Part shown: in pieces, positions 22,302 through 34,404 of the stretch
Numbering within the stretch: position 1 is the stretch's first letter
Layout of the letters: every line of letters begins with the position of its first letter
Assembly (NCBI GenBank): GCA_019915135.1
Contig: JAHLMK010000020.1
Coordinates: forward strand, 862,431-926,430
Length of the DNA stretch: 64,000 bases
Reading direction: 5' to 3'
Origin: Strobilurus pachycystidiatus
Lineage: Eukaryota > Basidiomycota > Agaricomycetes > Agaricales > Physalacriaceae
Made by a program: the position numbers and the translations under genes
The notes under the pieces: model-generated
Told to the model about the DNA's origin: nothing
Seen by the model: only the letters and a program-made list of their open reading frames with translations
Database searches by the model: none

Positions 22302-24052
22302 CAGTATCCAGATCCGGGATCTCAAGTGTCCGGGAAGGTAATTGGACGGGACACTCGAGTGTCCCGGGGTATCGAATACACTGTATATTGAGTCCTACCG
22401 AACAATACATCGAGTAAGCAACCACGATCACTCGGGTAATTCTAAGACTTGAGGGTACTGAAACTTGAATGATGAATACTGGCCATGTTACATGTATGGA
22501 AGGAATACTTGACTCACACTTGAGTAGCTGAGTTCTTGTAAAACTCAAGGGTACCGGATCAGGAAATCGTACACTTGAGGAGGTTAATTACCCGGGATCC
22601 TTAAGGGAACGGAATACTTGTGGGAAGAACACTTGAAGGAATCAAATACTCCTCCAGTAGCAACATTCAAGGATACCGACTATTCGAGCAAAGGGTGCAG
22701 AAAGAAGACACGGTGTCCAATCGTCGCCGAGCAACCGTTGACCCAGGGGAGACGACGGATGCTCACTGGTCAACTTTAGGTGGCTGAACGTTGGTGAGCG
22801 CAATCTGCATGAGTGTGAAACGGTGACGCGCCTTTAGGCCACAAGAAGCGTTACCTCCCTTTCTTCACTGGTGTCGACGGCGTTCCCGGCGCCGCCATCG
22901 TCCAAGATCCTTTGAGCGTTCATGGTAAAGTTGGTCGAGCGGCTCGATCCGGGGAGCGGCCAAGGTAGTTGATTGGCGGTGGTCGAGTGGCGATGGTTGT
23001 GGTAAGTGGACAAGTCAGAAAGGCTCACGTGGTGACTGATCTGAGAACAAAGGCCGCCAAATGTTCTGTTGCCGACAGCCCGAAGATAAGATAGCAAATT
23101 AGAGGGCATGATCAAGTGGCGCGAAACACAACAATGTGATAGAGGACGTCGCGAAGGGAACATTGTTAGGCCTTTGTTCGAGGATCTACACCACGTGATG
23201 TTTTCTCTCTTGTCTTCTTACCACGACGTGTGCCACTGGAGCTCTCTGATTCTTCCCGCTCATGCGCCGTGGGCCTTGGACGTTGGACAGCGTGTTGGAC
23301 AGCGCGTCGGTACGGCATCGACCGGTGGCTACCTAGACAGCAGCGGGTGCGTGCCACTGGAAGTCTGGACCTACCCCCACTCACCCGCCCACAAGACCCA
23401 CGTGTGCCACTGAAGCTCTCTGGATCTCCTGGCCCATATTCCGTGTGCCTTGGACGTCGGACAGCGCGTCAGTACGACTGATGGCGACCTAGACAGCGGT
23501 GTGTGCCACTGAACGTCTGAAGCTACCCCCACTCACCCGCTCACAGGACCCCGACCCGACGCCATAAATCGACAACACATCAAGTTTATCGGTCACGGTG
23601 TCTCGATGCTTTCGACACTGTGGTCGAGACCTCAGGTCGCAAAACTCATAAGTTGACGCGCTCAAGTGCGGGACTCATCAAACAATCTACTCCTCCATTC
23701 CCTCGCTTCGAGTAAACGGACCCTCGAGTCGACGGATACGCAAGTAAAGGTTCTATCGAGTGGTACTTCCTTCTCCTCTTACTTGGAACTCGAGACCCTC
23801 GAGTGTCCTGCTTACTCAAGTGTTTCTAATCCTCAAGTACTTTGCTCACTCAAGGTTTCCGTTACGTTGATGACTCACACACCCAAGGTTGCGGTACCCT
23901 TGAGTGTTAGAATTACTCAAGTGATTGTGGTTACTTAGATACTCGATGAATTGTTCGGTACGAATCAATATACAGTGTCTGATAACCCGGGACACTCGAG
24001 TGTCCCGTCCAAGTACCTTCCCGGATACTTGAGATTCTGGATCTGGGTTTAT
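22302..24052. mobile_element. 1751-bp nested DNA transposon with long inverted ends, target duplication GTACCGC
   Basis: Flanked by GTACCGC at 22295-22301 and 24053-24059. The terminal 120 or so bases at each end are imperfect inverted repeats (CCAGATCC, then ATCTCAAGTRTCCGGGAAGGTA). They include the same perfect 18-bp palindrome GGGACACTCGAGTGTCCC at 22348-22365 and 23989-24006. The inner flanks hold many copies of CTCAAGTG/CACTTGAG and shorter ACTTGAG forms. No coding region is recognised. It is inserted in the larger 21543-24431 element. Confidence 0.82.
23229..23548. repeat. Diverged tandem duplication, unit about 173 bp, inside the nested element
   Basis: GTGCCACTGGAGCTCTCTG at about 23230 recurs as GTGCCACTGAAGCTCTCTG at about 23403, followed in both by GTGYCTTGGACGTYGGACAGCG-like sequence and CTACCCCCACTCACCCGC. 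Two units, the second slightly shorter. Confidence 0.65.
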
Positions 24053-24431
24053 GTACCGCAGCGGGGCAAGTGATGGTAAGAAGACAAGCTGTGTATGCGA
24101 GGCCGATCGCAAGTATGATGACTTTGATGGACTTTATGAAATTTTTCGAGTTGCTTTACGGGAGGACAGAATGAGAACGCCGGGATCGAGCGAAAAACAC
24201 ACAATATTGTTTTCAATCTGGCGAGGATGTGAAAGTTGTCATTGATTTTTCGTCAAAGACTCGATTCCGAGAAACAATATTTTAAAACTCTGAGACTTCC
24301 TAGAAGTTTTCAACTTTCATTTCCTGAATGTGCATATTCTGGCCTGATTTTACTTCTGAATACAGAAGGATACAGAATACAACAGATCGTGCAGATAAAT
24401 ACAGATAAATACATCGGGACTTTTCACTGGG

Positions 24432-25362
24432 CGTGATCGCCCAGATCCATTCCCCAACCGGTCTCGTCCCGCCTATCGACATCATCCACGCCAAAGCCGC
24501 TTTGAACGCCAACTTAGAGTCCCGCTACGCCGCCTACGTTACCACCCCAGTCAAGGCCCTCCATCTGGAGGTCCTCCGCCATCTTCGACCATCCTACAGG
24601 CGCGCCATTCAGCGCGGCGAACGGCGGCTTTTTGTGATGGTGTTAGACAAGCACATTCGGGAGGCTTGGGCGCCTCTATCAGGGGCGCCTCTATCAGAGC
24701 GCTACATCAAGGTGCGCAACCGTCTAGTTGTCATTCACGTTTGTTGACGGACGCCGGCTTCATCATAGATGATTAGCTTTCGCCTACAGTACGACCGCCT
24801 CCTCTCCCGACGTTGGTACTCCGCCACTCCTCCAGAAGCCGTCTGCGCGGGAGCAGAAGGATGGGAGCACGTCCACACCCCACCAGAGGACGACGACGAT
24901 CTTTTGAGACAGAACGTTTCGTGGACGGTCTGCGCCAAGTCTAATTTGGTGGATACCCTCGAGATGCTCCTCCCCGAGCCGTACGTTCCTTCCCTTCCAC
25001 GACCGCCCTCGAACTCATGGCAAAGAACGCCTTTCAGACATGAGGAATCCATATTTACACCCAACCGCATCGAGGGTGACCCCTTCCTCCAGAAATGGGA
25101 AGTGAGAGCCCGCGCTCATATCGCCAAAGTTCACGCCGCCATCGCAGTCGTTGACACCATCTTCTCTAGATGGTCGGACAAGCCAGACGCACCTCCCCTC
25201 TTGGACGCCAACGTTCCTACCCGCCCTTCGAACGCGGCTCGTGGCTTGGCGATGTGGGAGGGGCTTGCAGAAGACAGATTCATCTTCGTCCCTCCTTATG
25301 ACAAAGAGGACGAGCACCAAGACGTGGAGGAGATGTATGTATTATTTGGTTGGAATGGATAG
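24432..25362 (+). pseudogene. 3' part of the disrupted relative of the 14855 gene
   Basis: Resumes after the element with GTGATCGCCCAG. Subtracting the element and one CGTGATC joins it in frame with 21480-21542. Exon 1 ends at 24711 (…ERYIK), the intron is 24712-24768, and exon 2 starts at 24769 (MISFRLQYDRLLSRRW) and runs to a stop at 25362. The second intron of the intact relative has no clear counterpart; the frame simply stays open. An in-frame 15-nt duplication is present (APLSG then APLSE, near 24670-24700). No other stop is seen, so the damage is the insertion alone. Function is unknown. Confidence 0.72.
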
Positions 25363-26561
25363 ATTTGCAGTTCATATCACACCTCTCAACATATCTTGCC
25401 TTGACTCTTAGCTGTATTCAATTGTGTGCATGAATGAAGACTTGAATTGGAAATACTAAATTGACTGAAACAAAAAATTCCCCTCTTTGAAGTCATTGAC
25501 GAAAGCCTTGGACCGGATAGATGTTAACACCTCCTCTACCCAACGTTGTGCTCCTTTCATCTCTCCTCAATGTTGACGTTGTGCTCGAAGAATACAGTGA
25601 TGTTCATGATATTGATCAATGTCATGGCGGTCGGGTCCAAGCAGAAATGGGTGATCACCCACTGGCGATTCCCCGGCTCCCGGCCGATCTCAAACATGGG
25701 CCACTGCAGGGCCACTGTCAGCGTGGACTTGACGGCATTATGTGGGGTTCAGGTATACATTTTCGGCGCATTGTTGTATCATGATTACTTACCTTTATCT
25801 ACTAATATCAATATACGATCTTTTTCATTGATATCTATTCTATCAACGTCTGTCGTTACAAACTTACACAACTCATCTTGTTTCTTGACTCTGTCGTTGT
25901 CGTGTAGACTGGGCATTTCTCGTGGCAAAGATGGCCGTTGGTGAAATAGAATGACCACCAATACGTTACATGTTGCATACGTGTTCCTTACTGCAAGCAG
26001 TGACAGCGTAAACGAGAGGTGAGCGAGTCATCATCGCAATTTCTGTGCTTTCCAATTGCTGACCTGCCAACAGTGCACAAATGACCGTGCATTTGTTGAA
26101 AGACGACCCTCACAGAATGCTTGAATCCACTCCTAGTCAGACAGCGAACACACTTGCGACCACTCCCCACTCGAGCACCCAGGCTCGTACACCCCAAGTA
26201 AAGCACGCTCCGTCCTGCGAGTCATTCACTCTTCGTTATTATCGCACAACGACTCAACGAGGCGAGCAAGTGGATAGCGAGGTTAGTCGCGGAAATACCC
26301 TTTGTTCAGTGTGAAATAGGAATACAGTAAGATGCAAGTTACAGCAAGTACGAGTAGTACGAAGGACAAGATGATTGATACATACTTCGATAGCATCAAA
26401 GAGGGTCAGAAAAGAGCGTCCAAGAATCCCGTTACAGTAAGGGAAAGTCTTGATTACTTGCCCGTGGAAACGCCGTTGGAATTGGGGTGGAGCAAGAATA
26501 GGTTGTGGGCGGGGCCCATGATTGGCTTCGAGGACTCCGTCCCACTAGGGCGCGGACGGTA
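25363..26561. other. Unassigned region, possible gene remnants
   Basis: A minus-strand open stretch at about 25735-25557 reads like real protein (TVALQWPMFEIGREPG, then FFEHNVNIEER and stop), but I could not join it to an upstream exon in frame. On the plus strand 26081-26311 and 26332-26565 are open but show no family. No complete gene is claimed. Confidence 0.3.
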
Positions 26562-28159
26562 CTAGCTGTTTCGGTCTGAAGAGGAGGCAGTCAATACGGG
26601 CGATTTTATGTTTACAGCGATTGTAGGCATGGGCCACGGAAAGTTGGGCTTGGGATGGGCGGGCTTCTGCATGTTGGGCAAGGCCACGGGCGTTGTCGGA
26701 CCTTGGCTCTCCGTGAGCGTCGTGATGGTATTCGCGCCGGAGATGGGAGGAGACGCATTAGAGAGATATGGTGGTAGAGTGGCGGTGCCATCTCCGTCTC
26801 GTCGTCGCTTGACTCCCCGACTAGGCGTAGCTCGAGTCGAACTCTCCTTGAGCCCCAGTTGTGCAGCCTTGATCAGGATTTGGTGTCTAAGGAAGATGTC
26901 GTAAGTTCGGAGGATCAGCAACGAAAAGAGCTATACCTGGTTCTGTCGTTGCCGAACTGAGTCACTACCCAGTCCCAATCGAGTTCTCCGGACGAGAGGC
27001 TGGATTTGCTCTCCTCGACCAGATTCTTGAGATGGTCTGTCTCGGTATCAGACCATGCTCCTTGGTGACCAGCAACACCGGAAATGGTCGCTGTGGGAGG
27101 AGGCGCTGAAGTAGGTGCCGGCTGTGAGCGGGGCGTCGGTGCGGTCGTGGATGGGGGTGCTGGTGCCGACGCTTGCACTGGTGGCGAACTATAGTACGCT
27201 CCGGGCGGAGGAGGAGGCGGATAGGGAGGGTAATGATAATATGGAATCGCCTGGTATGGGGGATACATGGGATACTGAGTCGGACCCATTGACACCACGA
27301 AAGACTGTGGCTGATTGATGACGATCGGAGGAGCAGAGGTTGAAGGAGGCGGATGCGGAGGAGGAGGGGCAGACCCGGAAGGCTGGTAGAGGGCGGGAAC
27401 CACAGGATACATGGGCGGAGGTGGCGTCATTATCAAAGGCGAAGGATTCGCAATCTAGTGTGGGATATTGGCCTCTGTGAAAGGCAGGCTACAATAAAGA
27501 TGCTCACAAGAGTATCGCATACAAGCTTTGCTTCATTGAGCATGACCAGAGGATCGACCTTACTTTCGACTGCAGAGTAGCACTGCGCTATCACCAGAGG
27601 ATTAGCGCCTTTGACAAGTTCCTCAGCCGCACTGTAGAACTCAGCGCAGAGATTTAGCACTCTCCATTGAAACTCGTAGTATTGTTGGAATTGCTGATTC
27701 TGGGCATCGACACTGCGTGTAGGAGAAGGTTGAGGTGGCGGGTACGCAGAGGAAGCAGACTTGGAGGATGTCGGGGGAGGCAGTGATTCGCGTCGTTTGT
27801 TCTTGAATCCCCGGGGTCGGCCTGGGCGGCGTTTCTGCTCGGGCTCATGCTGGTGAATGATAGGCTGATCGTCGGTGGTACTGCAAATGAGAATAAGGAA
27901 TAGAAAGTGAGATAACCCCAGCGAGAACAGACTTTTTGCCAATCTCAGTTGACGGACCACTGGCATCCCGGTTGAGCTGTTGCTCGACGACGTCTTCGCC
28001 TTCGCCCTCGTCCTTCTCTTCCTCGTGGCGGGCCGGCCTCTGAAGATATGTGTGCAATGGCGACACAGTACCACCGGCACCACCCACCGGTAGGCGCAGC
28101 GCATGCGACAGAGGCTGGTTGTGTTGCGGGATGTCCATCATGGCGGGGCCGACGGGCAT
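26562..28159 (-). CDS. AT-hook and Myb/SANT-like DNA-binding protein
   Basis: ATG 28159. Exons 28159-27933, 27880-27508, 27454-26937 and 26886-26562 keep the frame through three GT-AG introns (phases 2, 0, 2) and give 480 residues. Visible parts: an acidic stretch (HEEEKDEGEGEDVVE); an AT-hook (KRRPGRPRGFKNKRR near residue 90); a helical block about 120-200; a long Pro/Tyr-rich low-complexity region (about 215-330); and a Myb/SANT-like module with the expected tryptophans (GAWSDTETDHLKNLV … LDWDWVVTQFG) around 345-395. This is the pattern of a nuclear DNA-binding protein, probably a transcription regulator; target genes are unknown. KDZ copy 2 sits 53 bp before its ATG and has replaced the original near-upstream promoter. 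Confidence 0.82.
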
Positions 28160-28525
28160 GGAAGTAGCCGGGGCGAGCGCGAATGGTGATTGCCCGCGTT
28201 GAGCAGCGCGTGAGTAATATGCTCGGACTAGGCACTAACACTGGCGTACACCAGTGTACACCAGTGGTCGGTGGTGTGTAGTGGTGAGCGGCACTGCCCG
28301 GCGTGAGCCGGTGATGTGGTTTGAACACCGGTGGGTGACAGTGTCATGTTACGTGACCGTTCGTTTTCGTTCTCCGTACAATCATCACCGTTCTACACCG
28401 TAATACACTGGCCTACGCTGTCCTTGCACGCCGCCTCGGCCGATGTTTTTCGATCAGGCTCTAAGCTTTTCCAGGTTTTACACCTCGTCATACTGTGACT
28501 CGTTGACTCCTTTTGTAAGACTATC

Positions 28526-31312
28526 ATGTCGGAACCGCCATCGACGAAAGCATTCAAGGGCAAAATCACCGACACTAACAAGAAGAAAGCGAACTTTCTT
28601 CTTCCTCTCGCCATTGTTTGGGGCGTTTGCAGCGCCGAGGATGGGGCAGCTCTGCAGCCAAGGGCGCTCCGCCCTCTACTCGCTGCATATTACGAGGAAA
28701 ACAGGGAACGATTGAAGCAGGACCCTCTCTACAAGGACATTTGGCTCGATGATGCTGATATCGCCGCCGGAACAGGGTCCACCGCCCTGCCAGGACCGGC
28801 CCCGGCGCCACTAAAGGCTGGCGACACTGGCAAGGCCAAGGACAAGACGAGTGCCGACAAGGCGCGCGAGGATGAGGACGCTGAGATCAAAGATATAGCA
28901 GACGATGTTCAAGCTACCGGGTGCGTAATTCATCCTCTGTCAACCCTTCTTGTACGCCTCCTCAAGCCCGTTGATCAACAGTGCTGCAAGGAAACTCCTC
29001 GATGACCAGATCCCCATCGCTCCCACCCCAGCTTTCTCCAAATTGAATGGCGGCAAAGGTAAGAGAAACCTCCACTCTCAGAGAATCGCATCCATTGTTC
29101 CTTTAGATATGCGGGACATCGATAGTACTCAAGCCCGAGCCGGGACTACCGAGACGCAAGGTCTGTACACCGCCTCACCGACTTCGATTGATGTAACATA
29201 TACCATCTAGGCAAGCAAAGCAAAGCAAAGGACAACGCCGTTGAGAAGGACGACGACGATGAAGAGGACGACGATGAAGAGGAAGACACAGACGGGGAGA
29301 GCGACACCAATAACGCACCAGACCAAGGAGAACCTGTCGAGCCACTCCCTGATGCGCTGCTCCAGGAGTACAAGGCCGTGAAGATAGCCGGTCGAATGCG
29401 TGCGCAGTCCTCCTCCACTGATTTCCTGCTACCAATTCACTTGCTTATCCAGTTGTTGTCTCCCTCGAGTATAAGGACAAGGATAACCGTCATCTGCACA
29501 CGGAGGAGATTCCGCTGATTGAAAAGTCATCGCTGTCCTTCTATCAGAAGAAGGGTGACGACGACCTGTATGTCCAGCTCAAACAGGTCATCCCCGCAAT
29601 ATTCGTGTCTAGCTCTCCGACCAAAGGTACTGGCACGCGCTTCCATCTTTGTCTGCCGTCTGTCTGACTCTCTCCAACAGATCATACAAGCCGCTTCTTT
29701 CGCACAAGTCCTCTGAATGACGCCGGCCTGGTCTATCTTGGCAACACAGAGAACTTTCTCTCCGAAAATCTCCCGGACGCGCTCTCATTCGTGGTCGTGA
29801 ATATGTACAAGGTGGAACTCGTTGAGAATATGATGTACTCGTGCCATCTATTCTCCAAGCAGGATCCAACCCGACAACGACCTGTTGCAGTCCCCGTATG
29901 TTCGCTCTGATCCTACACATATACCTATTGACGCTTGAGTCAGCACTCCGGAGGCGTTACGGCAATCGCCACTACGCTCTTTCCATCTGCTAGTACAACG
30001 CTAGTCGTTCCGAAGGTTCCAAAGGGCACGGTTACCGATGTGACTGTCCCAGACCCCAAACCTAATCTGACGAGCGCGCAGCAGAAAAAGATGTCGACGG
30101 ATGAGATAGAGGCATATGAACAAGAGCAGGTATGTCTTTGCACAATTCATCGTACTTAGTCGGGAACTGAGCTCCGAGTTAGAACGATCGCCAGGCTCTC
30201 ATAGTAGCTCTACGGATCTACAAGTCCGAGGATGGGAAGTTCCCTCACAGTTTCTATGAATTTCTGCGCACAGAAGTTCTCCACATCGATTTTCGCGATG
30301 ACGACTTTCAGATTCTGGATGCTCCCGGCAGTACGCATGATTTATGATTCATCTGACCTGTCTGACGTCCGCTTCAGCCAATCAGCTCGTCATATTAGAG
30401 CGCCGCAAGCTCTTCGAGATACGTGTGCTTGATCAGCTCAAGGCGGAACGGTGGCAAAAGGGCCAAAAGTTCAAGGTCCCCATGGGATCAACCGAGAAGC
30501 GTAAGTTGCTGGCTTCCTCACTATCTCTATGGAGCTAACGACGTCTAGATAATCGCTGGGTTGACACTATCTTTGCGGAGCGCGACCTCTTTGGCATGTT
30601 CGGATGGAAGAGCTCGCAGGCAATGACCGATAAACGCCATTTCGGTCCTGATGCCCGCAACAACCACTCGGCCATCAAAAAGTGGTGGGACGATCCAACC
30701 AACGAGGACTGCTTGAAGCGGTTCAGATCTTTGTCGGCACCAAAGTTTGACGAGTGGATGAAGAGCGATACTCTGAAGGGGGAGAAGAAGAAGAAGGCGG
30801 GATCATCGAAGAAAAGTACGGTAAACCAGCATTCAGGACGGCGTGAGCGGTCCAGAGATGTGAGCCGCAACCGGGAACGCTCCAGGGAAAGGGTTCGAGG
30901 AAGGAGCCGTGAGAGAAGCCGTGAGAGAAGTCGAGAGCGGGGACGTGGTAGGAGGCAGAACACATTCCGTAGCCCGAGCCCAGGTGAGCTTACTTTGTCA
31001 TCTCGTCAGCTGTATAGAGACTAACTGGAGTGCTTAGATTCCAAGCACAGCCATTCTCGCAACTCGAGAGCGAGTAGCAGTCCACTTCGCGAGGGAAGCA
31101 AGGCACAGGGTAGTACCAAGAGGAAGCATGTCGCATCACACAGCCCGGAGAGACGACGATCCAGGAGTCCTCCCAAGAAGAAGGTGCACAAGGTTGAGGA
31201 GAGAAGACGCGCCAATGATTATAAGGCTACGGGAAGTGATCGGTATGTGGATATCGACTTATTGGAGTCACCAGCTTCTAATGCGTCGTTTTTCGATCTT
31301 TCGTCGGATTAG
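28526..31312 (+). CDS. Accessory (passenger) protein of KDZ copy 2
   Basis: Exon structure is that of copy 1 shifted by 21997: 28526-28920, 28982-29058, 29107-29160, 29211-29399, 29453-29626, 29681-29895, 29944-30129, 30183-30330, 30378-30500, 30549-30983, 31038-31312. It gives the same 756-residue product with acidic tract and RS-rich tail. All splice sites and frames are kept. Its presence in two independent insertions shows that it travels with the element and is not a one-time capture. Confidence 0.82.
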
Positions 31313-31422
31313 TGCTAGCGATCACATAGATTCTGACTAGATATATACTTAGAAAGTGTCGTAGAAAATAGATCCTATACATAGCTTTTTTGGACCTCCT
31401 ATTTGACGCCTTTCCCTCCTTC

Positions 31423-33664
31423 ATGCCGTCGTCATCGCAGGACCTTATATCGGTTATTTCACTGTTCTTCCCAGCGGGTGTAGGACTCGAGACTGTACTG
31501 CTCACTCTTTGCACCATTGCGGCACTCTTCCCCATCTATCGTCTCCACGTCAATCAGCCGCGCGATGGCTCGCGTGCACGTCTTCACACTGCCTGGTTGA
31601 CTGTCTTTGTTCATATCCTGGGCAAGTCTCTGGCCTCAGAGGACCCAAGCCCCTGGATGGACGATAATGAGCCGTTGGAGCATGCAGCGGCTATGGCTCG
31701 TGATGGGCAAGTCCTGTATAGTCTTCTTGGAATTGATGATATTGCATCGTCTTCCTCATTCATACCCCTTCCACCAGTTGTACTGGTGACTCGTCATCTT
31801 GCATGCATCCTATGCCCCTTCCTTCCACATCCTACTCTCCGACATCGTGACAAGATTGTGTCTGTTCGTCTTCTTGATGAACAAAGACGGTGGCGGACCG
31901 GTCATCTGCTGATCGCTCGATGTCTCTCTTGTCAATCGCACTACTATCCGGATCGTATTGTCTCTCCCACAGGAACTCGCAATCGCCGTATCATGAGATT
32001 TGATTACGATGCACAGTATGTCAGGATTTCGAAACATGGGGTCTGGGTTCATAGATTCCTGGCGTTGGAGCAGGAGAAGGCCGTGGCTCGGTTCAAATGC
32101 GGCTGGGCCAACTTTGCTGACTGGATGAATGACTCATTGTTGGCGCGCGGGGAAAAGAGAAAAATGACAGCCCGCCAGTCACGACGAATGTTTGTAGAGC
32201 ATCTGTCTCGTCGATTACTAGTCTTTCACGGGAAGGCACAAGCCTTTACGTGTCCTTCGAACGCTACCACGGAGATCATGCTCATGTCAGTACGTGCTGC
32301 AATTGGCAACAATGGTGGAGTCCTACCCACAGCCATGCATCATGGCTGCATGGACTGTACGCACATGAAGCGCTACAAAGAAGATCTAGTCAGGGAGGGT
32401 GCTGATCTGGATGCTCCTGCCGATAGCATCGTAGATGATGTGAATGAAGAACTTCAGGTATCTGTATAGCTATGTGGGTGTATTGGGATAGCTTACTCAA
32501 CTTTGACGCCAGGGACAACCACCACATCGTGAAGATACTGCAGATGACGAAGAAACAGAGAATCTCATCAGTGCTTATAACCGTCAGCTTCAACGTGCCG
32601 ATCCAGCGCCACCTGATGTTGAGCCTCGGGGATACGTACGGTTAGCTGTAATGGATGGAAAAAACACGGGTCACCGAGTGAGTTTGAATTATGAATGGGA
32701 GAAGTGAGCTTGCTAATCAAAATCGCTACAGATTTGCGCTGTTCGGGATTGTAATGCACCGCTCAAGAATTACAAGAATGGGCGGTTCTGTGGGCACCAT
32801 CTCGATGCCGGTCTATCCCACATGTGCGGCCTTGTTGACTGTGGTCGTCCTGTGGCCCAAGGAGCCTTGACGTGCGATTTGCCGGCTCATCGCTCATGGT
32901 ATGCAAAGTATTCCAAGAGGTTCAAGCGGCTAGGTTTTGGAGGCGTTCAGCGTGTTATCAGAAGACAGCAACCTCATCCAAACTCGGACGCTACCAATCC
33001 TACCCATCCCCCAATTACTCCCTTCACGGTTGAGCTGCCGGCACTCGCTGATCTTCCAGGCTCGCAGGTGCAGCACACCTTTCGCGCACGCACTGTGTAC
33101 TGCATTCAGACTGTTCAGTGGTCTTGTGGAATCCCGATCGGATGGGGCAAGTGTTACAATTCGGAAAGCCCTTCTCAGGTTCTGAAAATTGTCGACGATC
33201 TCTGGAGCGAGTATCCGGATCAGAAACCGGGTTTCCTCGCTTATGATAACGCATGCAAACTCCTTCGCCACATCATTACCCAGGATCGACAAAGTCACTG
33301 GCTAGAGAGTACCAAGTTCATTGTTGATGCTTGGCATTACATTGGGCACAAAGCATCCGATGCCTTATGTCGCCTGTGGTGCAACCCTACTCCCCGCAAC
33401 GGCTCACAGCCTGATCTCATTCAGACTGTTACAGATGATGCTGGCAATGTTCTACTAACACGGGCTTTCAACACGGAGACCGCCGAGCAGCTCAACTCCT
33501 GGTTAGATGGATTTGATTCGCAGTTGAGGCAAATGACAGATGTCACCTTCGACTTTTATCTTCATGTCTTGATGCTACTCTACTGGGATATGATCGAGGG
33601 GCGAATCGAGCAGAAGGATCGCGGTCTTTCGGCGGACTTTTGGGCAGCGGTACTAGGAGAGTAG
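31423..33664 (+). CDS. KDZ transposase, copy 2
   Basis: Exons 31423-32457, 32513-32677 and 32732-33664, 710 residues. The cysteine clusters and the YDNAC and TETAEQLNSW core motifs are identical to copy 1. The single base difference found between copies (33532 A) is a silent change in a Gln codon. It appears fully intact, so either copy could supply transposase. Confidence 0.92.
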
Positions 33665-33815
33665 TCGGGCGGAATGAAAAAGTTGTTGACCATTACGGTT
33701 GTTCTCACAGTGGCGGTCGTGCACACAACCAAGGCCCAAAATGCGGGCTAGTGATGAATGTGACACTGGCAGTATTACTTACGAGGTCAGGGATGACCAT
33801 AAAAGGATAAGGAAA

Positions 33816-34395
33816 CCGTTAACCATATAAGGTCAGTTAACCTTATAGGGATAACGGGTGACTGTACGTGATGCATGAGTGATATTCTCGGTCCATACCG
33901 GTGCGATGCACTGTGACACAGTGGCTAACGGTGTTGTACACTGTTCGCCATCAGCCCGAATTAGCCTACGGAGGTGATGCGCCAGTGACGAGCAGTGGAT
34001 CTCACCGTATCCCAGCACGTTTCCCGCTGTCTTACACCGGATAACACCGCCGAGCACTGGTACAATCGCTCGCAAACCTCGTTGCGAAAATAGCAGTGCA
34101 TTCCACTGGTATACAGCACATTCCACCGCATGACACTGGCAGGAATGACACAAAGTGTGCGTCAAGTCAACAGTGCATTACACTGTACTGCGCTGTACAG
34201 CAGAGCATTGTACAGGTGGAATCAGAGAGTCGCCCACTGGCGTACAGTGTAATGTACTGTGAGACACTGGTAAAAAGGGCGCCAGAATGTGAGCGGATGC
34301 GACAGTGCATTACACTGTACAGCGGCGGCAGCGCCGCTGCTGTGCACTGTACTCCAGTGCCTCGGACTGTATCGCCTAGTCCGGGCATAAGACTG
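33816..34395. repeat. Hairpin and subterminal CACTG array of KDZ copy 2, right end
   Basis: Counterpart of 11819-12398: the 17-nt hairpin at 33816-33857 and the dense CACTG/CAGTG motifs up to the inverted terminus. No difference from copy 1 was noticed. Confidence 0.6.
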
Positions 34396-34404
34396 CAGCG
34401 CGTG

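Larger units (their letters stand above)
21543..24431. mobile_element. 2889-bp non-autonomous DNA transposon, target duplication CGTGATC
   Basis: Inverted ends CCCAGTGAAAAGTCC (21543-21557) and its complement GGACTTTTCACTGGG (24417-24431). CGTGATC occurs on both sides (21536-21542, 24432-24438). Both subterminal regions carry repeated ATACAG/CTGTAT motifs (for example CTGTATTTATC and GAATACAG). No transposase is visible. It contains a second complete element, 22302-24052, so its own length is about 1131 bp. It interrupts the first exon of a gene whose intact relative lies at 13929-14855. Confidence 0.85.
28213..34395 (+). mobile_element. KDZ transposon, copy 2 (6183 bp), target duplication CAGCGCGTG
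   Basis: Same length, ends and gene content as copy 1 at 6216-12398. It is flanked by a different 9-mer, CAGCGCGTG, at 28204-28212 and 34396-34404. The different duplications mean this is a separate transposition event, not a segmental duplication. Inserted head-to-head with the minus-strand AT-hook/Myb gene, in its promoter. Confidence 0.95.

Noticed and set aside
6216..34395. The two KDZ regions as a segmental duplication or assembly artefact
   Set aside because: The identity stops exactly at the inverted ends, and each copy has its own 9-bp flanking duplication, which a copy-paste of a larger block or a misassembly would not create.
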